Shown: piece after piece, positions 58,201 to 64,000 of the stretch
How positions within the stretch are numbered: position 1 is the first letter of the stretch
Layout: each line of letters starts with the position of its first letter
From: Actinomycetes bacterium
Lineage (GTDB): Bacteria; Actinomycetota; Acidimicrobiia; Acidimicrobiales; Ilumatobacteraceae
Assembly (NCBI GenBank): GCA_021414085.1
Contig: JAIOPC010000002.1
Coordinates: 186,001 to 250,000, forward strand
Length of the DNA: 64,000 bases
Reading direction: 5' to 3'
Position numbers and translations under genes: made by a program
Notes under the pieces: generated by a model
Seen by the model: only the letters and a program-made list of their open reading frames with translations
What the model was told of the DNA's origin: nothing
Database searches by the model: none

Positions 58201-59616
58201 TTGTCGTTCCTCGAACTTCCCAGGCGGGCTGCCATCTATTGCCGCATCTCCCAGGATCGCTCCGACGAACGGCTTGGCGTTGAACGGCAGGAAACCGAAT
58301 GCCGCGCTCTTGCGGACCGCAACGGTTGGGAAGTTATCCGAACGTTTGTCGATGACAACATCTCGGCGTACTCAGGGAAGACCCGACCACAGTTCGAGTT
58401 GATGTTGGCTGACATCGCGGCTGACGAGATCGATCTGGTTGTTGCGTGGCACCCCGACAGGCTCTACCGAGGATTCACTGAATTCCTTCGACTGTCGAAG
58501 CTGATGAAGCTGCATGGGGCCACCGTGCACACGGTGATGGCTGGCGAGGTTGATCTCAGCACGGCGGCGGGCCAGATGATGGCGGAGATCATGACATCGT
58601 TCGCCCAATACGAGTCAAAGCAAAAGGCCGACAGAATCCGTTCCAAACACGCGCAGTCGGCGCGCGCAGGGCTGGCACACGGTGGGCCGAGGCCATTTGG
58701 CTATGAGCGAGTCCAGGGGAAGCCCGGCACGCTCGCCATCGTTGAGAGTGAGGCGGAGGTCATCCGTGAGGCCGCCAACCGCGTCCTAGCAGGCGAATCC
58801 GTCAGGGCGATCTCGATTGACTTCACGAATCGCGGTATCGCGACTGTTCGAGGCGGTCGGTGGCAGTTGAAGGCTCTATCCGACATCCTCGCGTCGCCGA
58901 GAATCGCGGGCCTAAGACCTGCCGGTGGCGAAGGCATCGCCGCCGCGACGTGGGACCCGATTCTTGACCGGCAGACGTGGGAACGGGTACACGCGATGGT
59001 TACGCACGGAACCGTTGGACGCAGACCGCGAACCAACGTGCTCAGCGGCTTCCTGTGGTGTGGGAGATGCGGCCAGCGGATGTTCGGAGTAGCAAAGACT
59101 TACCGCGGCAAGCGCAGACGCCAGTACGAGTGCCGTCGTGATGGCCAGGGCCTAGGCGCGTGTGCCGCGCTAAGCGTTGAGGCTGGACCACTTGAGTCAT
59201 ACGTCAGCGGATTGGTCTTCGGTGCCGCCGATGGCGCTGACCTCGGGCACCTTCGACGTTCTCGACGGGTTGGCGATCAAGCCGCGTTGGCATCAAGGCT
59301 GGAGGAGGACGAACAGCTACTCAGTGACCTGGCGAAAGACTTCGGTAACCGAGTAATCAGTCGCCCTGAATGGTTCGCTGCGCGGGTGCCTGTTGAAGAA
59401 CGCATCGATGAGAGTCGCCGCGGCCTGGCTCGACTCGCACCAAATGATCTCATCCCCGCGGACCTTGCTGACGTAGCGGGTCGTTGGGAAGCCCTGACTT
59501 TCGACCAGCGCCGCGCTGTGATTGCGCTGTTCATCGGCAAAATCTTCATCGATCCGGCCACGCACAAGGGGGGTCGCTTCTCTCCGGTGAGAGTACGCGT
59601 GGAATGGGCAGCGTGA
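58201..59616 (+). CDS. Large serine recombinase/integrase
   Basis: RAAIYCRISQDRSDERLGVERQETECRALADRNGW...AWHPDRLYRGFTEFLRL...MMAEIMTSFAQYESKQKADRIR; zinc ribbon CGRCGQRMFGVAKTYRGKRRRQYECRRDGQGLGAC; TTG start with GAAAGG upstream. Confidence 0.95.
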   Translation: MSFLELPRRAAIYCRISQDRSDERLGVERQETECRALADRNGWEVIRTFVDDNISAYSGKTRPQFELMLADIAADEIDLVVAWHPDRLYRGFTEFLRLSKLMKLHGATVHTVMAGEVDLSTAAGQMMAEIMTSFAQYESKQKADRIRSKHAQSARAGLAHGGPRPFGYERVQGKPGTLAIVESEAEVIREAANRVLAGESVRAISIDFTNRGIATVRGGRWQLKALSDILASPRIAGLRPAGGEGIAAATWDPILDRQTWERVHAMVTHGTVGRRPRTNVLSGFLWCGRCGQRMFGVAKTYRGKRRRQYECRRDGQGLGACAALSVEAGPLESYVSGLVFGAADGADLGHLRRSRRVGDQAALASRLEEDEQLLSDLAKDFGNRVISRPEWFAARVPVEERIDESRRGLARLAPNDLIPADLADVAGRWEALTFDQRRAVIALFIGKIFIDPATHKGGRFSPVRVRVEWAA

Positions 59617-59723
59617 GCACGCCACCACCCTGTGTGGGTTGGACCCTCGACCTCAAAAAACCTGTCAAGTGATTTCTCAAAATCCAATAAGACCTGGTCA
59701 GAGGCTGTTTTGGGTGCTTGAGG

Positions 59724-59745
59724 CCTGTCAAGAGTCCTTGTCAGG
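59724..59745. repeat. Inverted repeat CCTGTCAAG-AGTC-CTTGTCAGG
   Basis: 9-bp arms with one mismatch; half-site CCTGTCAAG also at 59661-59669. Confidence 0.75.
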
Positions 59746-60137
59746 AATCGCGATTCGCGCATCGTCTCGCAGAAGGGTGGGTGTAGAGCATCCTTCGTGG
59801 ACGCCACTAGCCGCGATGAGAGACGGAGCGATGAACTCCCCATCGCGCGGCTTGTTGATGATAGGACCCCGTCCTCACCGTCGAGCGAGACTCAGACCGA
59901 TGGCGTAGCGAGTGAAGTACGGAACGGCTCTTCGCGCACGCCAGTACCGACCTTGCGGCTCAAAGCGTCGTCGGGTGATTCTCACCAACGACTGATTGAA
60001 CAGGGTCGCCTTGACGCACGATCACTGCGTCAAGTCGCTGGCTTGGATTCCCCTTCAACTGACTTGTTGGTTCTTGCTCGTCTCGACAGGCTCATCAGTG
60101 GCCCATCCGCTCGGGAGCGAACCGTGTGAGAACGAGA

Positions 60138-60170
60138 AGGCCGGGGCACTGCGTTAACAGTCCCCGGCCT
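60138..60170. repeat. Strong GC hairpin upstream of Rep-like gene (terminator or replication-origin-like)
   Basis: AGGCCGGGGcACT-gcgttaac-AGTCCCCGGCCT; arms match with a single C bulge; no T-tract. Confidence 0.8.
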
Positions 60171-60189
60171 GGTCGTCACGGAGTGACCC

Positions 60190-61428
60190 ATGACCGACAG
60201 AGGCCAGAGTAACCCACCTCGACAATCCTGCGCTGCCGTAACGCGCGCGCCAGACGTAAGCCAACCGCGTCGCGACTTCGTCGAGGTGGCTGACACAGCC
60301 GGGCCGGACGTAGCGGTTGTTGACCCGCAGTCGCAGCCCTACCCCGGCGTAACTCGCGGGACTAGCAGGTCTTGGAATGCATCAAACATTGATGATCACC
60401 TTTCGTGTCCGGCCACCTCGTCCCTCGTTGGCATTGACACGATTCGGGTGCGTGGCGCAGTGAGTGGGGTCGCACCTCGTGACGTGTGGGGAAGCGCTCA
60501 CGACATTCATCGCGGGTGGAGGGCGGGAACGGCATACACGGTCTACCTGCATGACGATGTCCACCTAAAGGTTCAGTTCGGGCAAGGTGAGGCTGCTCAT
60601 CTCGCAACGGCATCGTTCGAGTTCTGTGTCCCGCGGGTGGCGAACGGCGACAACCTCCACCCCGTTGACCTACCGACCGCGCTATCGCAGGTCGAGGCGA
60701 TGTATCAACGTGCGAGGCGATACGTGAACTGGAGCGTTCCTTCATCGCACCTCGATGTAATGCGACTCGACCTCGCGCTTAACTGCTTGTCTCCTTCTCC
60801 AACGATCACCTCGACTTGGATCGAGGCGATCTCGCGACTGAGAGGGCCATACCACCCAAAGGTCGAGCGGTACTCCAACGTTGATGGCTACACGAGTCTC
60901 CGTCGAGGTTCACCGAAACGTTGGTTCCTCACCGCTTACGACAAGGCCGAGGAACTGCTTAGCAAGGCAAACAGCACCAATGACCCGATCAGACGACAGA
61001 CCTTCCTCGACTTAAGCATCGCTGCCACTGGGGTACTCAGGCTGGAACTACAGCTTCGGCGACCTGTTCTCGTCGATAGGGGCATCAGGACTCTTACGGA
61101 CCTCACCCCATCGATACTGCAGCAGTTCCATCGCCGCTACGTTGAACAGATGCAGTTCCATCGCGAAGTCGGCGGCATGACCAAAGTGAAATCCATCGCC
61201 GACACCGTTGACGCCACAGAACGGCTTCCGCTTGCGACGTTGATTGGCAGCCTCTGGCTCGAAGCGCAAGGCGTCAGTGTCGAACCAGACCCACGCACGA
61301 AGCTCAAGTACCGACGGATGGCAGAGCAGTACGACCTCTCCGTCGCAGACTTCGTGAACTTCGCCACGACGCAAACCATCCGCCTCGATTACGACAACGC
61401 AAGGCTGATCGTTCGAGACGCGACCTAA
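60190..61428 (+). CDS. Candidate phage/plasmid replication initiator (filamentous phage gpII/X-like)
   Basis: VGIDTIRVRG...; MRLDLALNCLS; YTSLRRGSPKRWFLTAYDKAEELL; GVLRLELQLRRPVLVDRGIRTLTDL; start codon uncertain. Confidence 0.5.
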   Translation: MTDRGQSNPPRQSCAAVTRAPDVSQPRRDFVEVADTAGPDVAVVDPQSQPYPGVTRGTSRSWNASNIDDHLSCPATSSLVGIDTIRVRGAVSGVAPRDVWGSAHDIHRGWRAGTAYTVYLHDDVHLKVQFGQGEAAHLATASFEFCVPRVANGDNLHPVDLPTALSQVEAMYQRARRYVNWSVPSSHLDVMRLDLALNCLSPSPTITSTWIEAISRLRGPYHPKVERYSNVDGYTSLRRGSPKRWFLTAYDKAEELLSKANSTNDPIRRQTFLDLSIAATGVLRLELQLRRPVLVDRGIRTLTDLTPSILQQFHRRYVEQMQFHREVGGMTKVKSIADTVDATERLPLATLIGSLWLEAQGVSVEPDPRTKLKYRRMAEQYDLSVADFVNFATTQTIRLDYDNARLIVRDAT

Positions 61429-61704
61429 CGCTGGCAATCGCGCATGCAACAAGATGGATTCATCTTTGGTTTCCGTTCCGATTGCTATCGCGACCTCACG
61501 CCGTAATCTCGTTTCCCAAATCGATGCAGTCGGGTGGCTCGCAGTGTTACGCGCCGTTCTAATCGCCCGCAGAGGCCCGATCCTGAGCTTCTAGCAACCG
61601 CGTCCGCACAACGAGCACAACCCGTCGGCGTGAGGCACACCGAGCCGTAGACGGTTGACAGAATTCAAGATGAATCCATGTTGGATCGATGCGTGGCTGC
61701 CTTG

Positions 61705-62118
61705 TCATGGGCGTGTCGCGTTCACGTCGGTCCATTTGCGACCTACCGAAGGTCGGCCACGATCATCAGCCACGTATCCCGCTGACTCCATAAGCTGCTC
61801 GGCTCGCCGCACCATCTCGGGTTCGCGGCGCAGTAGCGCAGGTTCGGCGTTGGCGTGTCGAGTAAACGCAGTGAACCCGCCTCGGAAGTCTCGGGCACCA
61901 GCGAGCTTGAAGAAGACCCTGACGTAAGCATCGAACGTGTCCTCTCGTCCATGCTTGTAGCGACTTCGGTAGTGCTCGACCGACTGCGGCGTGTCGAGTG
62001 ATCGAGGAATACTTCCGCCACCGCCAACTCGCCGAACGACAGGCTCATGCTTTGCGTTGCAGATCGTGCAAGTCCCCAGAAGTAGACCGTGGATGCAATC
62101 TGCATCTGGATCGCCCAT
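61705..62118 (-). CDS. Small hypothetical protein with CxHGx5CxxC zinc-binding-like motif
   Basis: MGDPDADCIHGLLLGTCTICNAKHEPVVRRVGGGG...; coherent composition and ATG start. Confidence 0.6.
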   Translation of the reverse strand: MGDPDADCIHGLLLGTCTICNAKHEPVVRRVGGGGSIPRSLDTPQSVEHYRSRYKHGREDTFDAYVRVFFKLAGARDFRGGFTAFTRHANAEPALLRREPEMVRRAEQLMESAGYVADDRGRPSVGRKWTDVNATRP

Positions 62119-62330
62119 GAGGCCATCATGCCAGCAAGCTGTTGGGCTACGCGCCAGATAGCGGTCTCCGAACCATCCTCGACCTCAGCGTTATGTGATG
62201 GGCAAGCGAGACGTGGCGAGCGCGACCTGACCGCAATTAGACCTGCGAACGCGGCACGACTTCGACGCGACGAAGGTGAGCACGCACAGCATCCTGATCG
62301 AATGAGACCCTCGTTCTCTGCTGTGGTGGT

Positions 62331-62360
62331 CTCCTGTGGTCTCCTGTGGTCTCCTGTGGT
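62331..62360 (+). repeat. 10-bp direct repeats CTCCTGTGGT, 3 perfect copies plus flanking partial copies
   Basis: ctgtggtggt ctcctgtggt ctcctgtggt ctcctgtggt cacc read directly. Confidence 0.95.
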
Positions 62361-62644
62361 CACCTTGTAGAAGTTCGCGCGGATGAGTCAAGACCTCTTG
62401 CCAATCCATACCCACGAATACCGCCAACCTTGCAGACGCGCCACAGTGACCTGTGGTCCCGAAGAAAAATCGACGTTTGGTGTGGTGTGTTTTCTCACCC
62501 GCGACGAGCATCGACGCGATGGCCTGGAGGTCGCATTACGAAGAAAGCAGCATGACCTATACCTACGGATGCTCGACTGCCCGCTGAGCGAACTGTCGGA
62601 CTTGGGATGGGAGCGGTACCGGCTCGCCGAAATTGAGTGGTTTC

Positions 62645-62800
62645 CTATTCCCCAGGGGCTTCGTCTGCCAGTCCAATGAGTATGTACCCCCACGATCCTC
62701 TTGGATACTCGCTGATTGCGAACTCCGCGCAAGCCGCACACAGTGGCCAGCCTCCCAGCATGCCGTCGGCGGGAACGCCCCTACACAAGTCGCATCGCAT
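62645..62800 (-). CDS. Small 51-aa protein with two CxxC motifs (zinc-ribbon-like), not in supplied ORF track
   Basis: Manual translation: MRCDLCRGVPADGMLGGWPLCAACAEFAISEYPRGSWGYILIGLADEAPGE*. Confidence 0.5.
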   Translation of the reverse strand: MRCDLCRGVPADGMLGGWPLCAACAEFAISEYPRGSWGYILIGLADEAPGE

Positions 62801-62922
62801 ATTGACTAGACGAAACAATCGTCGAACTATGACGCCGAGGCGCAGGTCTATGGTGCACCTTGTGTCGGTGCTCCCGCGGACGGTCAGCGCAGCGCTCGAC
62901 CAGGCCGGAGTAATGTGCCGCG

Positions 62923-63849
62923 ATGGCGACGCGGGGCAGCTATGGCATAGCCGAGTGGTACGGGCGAGACATCACGCTCATGTCGGTGGAGGAGCGCAAA
63001 GCAGTTGCAATCGAAGCAGTTTCCCATCACAGCCGTGAGAAGTCGAAACGCATCTGTCCGTTCGCGCTGAAGGAAACCCTTTGCTCGAAGAAGGGTGGTG
63101 TGTGCTCGATCCGCCCCTACACAGCGGAGAAAGGTGAGGTCGAGGCGCAGTTGCCTATCGTCACGGTCTGTCCGATGCGTTTCCTGGAGAACGCCGACCT
63201 GTTGCGATGGGTCGCGAAAACCATGCTGGGCACCTCTGATGACGTGGTCGCTGTGAAGGAAACGCCGTTCCTCAAACGGGCTGGGGCAAGCGTGGGCGAC
63301 GAGGAGAGCGCGAAAGCCGGTCGAATCGATTGGCTTCTTGTGGACACGGCATCGACGCCGCGTCGTATGGCCGCATTGGAAACGCAGAGTCTGTACTTCT
63401 CAGGCGGCAACATGCGACACGACTTCGACATGTATCTCACGTCTGATGTGCTCTTCAAACCTCCGAAGGCCCGTCGGCCCGACTATCGCTCTGGTGGCCC
63501 CAAGCGGTTGTCGCCGCAACTCGCGGTCAAAGTCCCGCTCCTGCGCGCGTGGGGAATCAAGATGGCTGTGATGGTCGATGACTTCTTCTTCAACGAAATG
63601 GCGACGATGCCTGAGATCACTGGAACGAATGACGCGGACAAGCTGCTGACCGCGGAGATCGTGTGGTTCGTCGCGAAGTACGAGGGGGCACACCTAGTGC
63701 CTAGCCGAGTCGCCTATTCGAGGCTCGATGACTCGGTGATTGCGTTGAACGCTGCGGTTCCGATGTCGGCCACGGACTTTGCTGCGAAGCTGGACATGGA
63801 TATTGCCGCGCCCGGTAACCAAGGCAAGAAGGTGTTCAATCTTTCGTGA
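62923..63849 (+). CDS. NotI-family restriction endonuclease
   Basis: Four-Cys pattern ICPF...ETLC...GGVC...VCPMRF and PD-(D/E)xK-like GRIDWLLVD...MAALETQSLYFSGG, parallel to NotI CPF/C/GVC/CPNR and FDW...GVLEIQTMDFHGS. Confidence 0.8.
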   Translation: MATRGSYGIAEWYGRDITLMSVEERKAVAIEAVSHHSREKSKRICPFALKETLCSKKGGVCSIRPYTAEKGEVEAQLPIVTVCPMRFLENADLLRWVAKTMLGTSDDVVAVKETPFLKRAGASVGDEESAKAGRIDWLLVDTASTPRRMAALETQSLYFSGGNMRHDFDMYLTSDVLFKPPKARRPDYRSGGPKRLSPQLAVKVPLLRAWGIKMAVMVDDFFFNEMATMPEITGTNDADKLLTAEIVWFVAKYEGAHLVPSRVAYSRLDDSVIALNAAVPMSATDFAAKLDMDIAAPGNQGKKVFNLS

Positions 63850-64000
63850 GAATGAGTTCACGATGAACTTCGTGATGCGTTGATTTCATCGGAACGGTGG
63901 AGATTGCAAACCGATGCTTGGCCGCCAGCTTCCTGACCTCGGGACTGTCGTCGTAAGTCATCATGACCGGACCCGCGCACTTCGCCGCAGCGGCAAACAG
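63836..64000 (-). CDS. C-terminal end of a D12-class (Dam-like) adenine DNA methyltransferase, truncated by window
   Basis: Manual translation: LFAAAAKCAGPVMMTYDDSPEVRKLAAKHRFAISTVPMKSTHHEVHRELILTKD*; (M)TYD(D)SPE...PMK(S/N)THH...EL(I)L tail. Confidence 0.65.
   Translation of the reverse strand: MFAAAAKCAGPVMMTYDDSPEVRKLAAKHRFAISTVPMKSTHHEVHRELILTKD

Larger units (their letters stand above)
58141..64000. mobile_element. Serine-integrase mobile element inserted in tadA (left boundary about 58.13-58.14 kb; right end outside window)
   Basis: tadA frame breaks at P-loop next to a large serine recombinase; followed by Rep-like, R-M and small accessory genes. Confidence 0.85.

Noticed and set aside
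60138-60170. Simple Rho-independent terminator
   Set aside because: Stem is strong but no T-tract follows and a gene starts about 20 nt downstream; left as unassigned hairpin, terminator role not excluded.
62331-62360. CRISPR array
   Set aside because: Repeats are 10 bp, contiguous, without spacers; no cas genes visible.
62637-63038. 133-aa plus-strand ORF overlapping the start of the NotI-like gene
   Set aside because: Overlaps a better supported gene and shows no coherent motif.

Overview
High-GC actinobacterial-type chromosome segment, probably Acidimicrobiia-like (inferred from gene content only). (1) About 0.5-34.5 kb is one large flagellar/motility locus: flagellin, FliD, FliS, FlgBC, FliEFGHIJK, FlgDE, FlbD, MotAB, FliMNOPQR, FlhBA, FlgKL, FliW, CsrA and a FliA/WhiG-type sigma factor. 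It also holds several divergent regulators: a sigma-like protein with a novel N-terminal extension next to flagellin, an FlhF-like protein without a GTPase P-loop, a receiver/GGDEF/HD-GYP-like protein that looks catalytically dead, and a degenerate EAL+CBS protein. (2) About 34.6-51.6 kb is mostly housekeeping and transport: TOPRIM, MoaD/ThiS-like, glycerate kinase, uridine kinase, an Opp/Dpp ABC operon, an oxidoreductase, an amidohydrolase and tRNA-Thr. (3) About 51.6-58.14 kb is a minus-strand Tad/Flp pilus locus. (4) From about 58.14 kb to the window end is an apparent mobile element. Its large serine recombinase abuts tadA/cpaF exactly at the Walker A (P-loop) codons, so only the 3' part of tadA remains here. 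The element carries a filamentous-phage-type Rep candidate, small Cys-rich proteins, a 10-bp repeat array, a NotI-family restriction endonuclease and, convergent with it, the C-terminus of a Dam/D12-like adenine methyltransferase cut by the window edge. The most interesting signals are the P-loop integration with its NotI-like nuclease plus D12-like methylase, and the set of pseudo-enzymes and the divergent sigma factor in the flagellar locus. All homology calls come from reading motifs; no database search was run.
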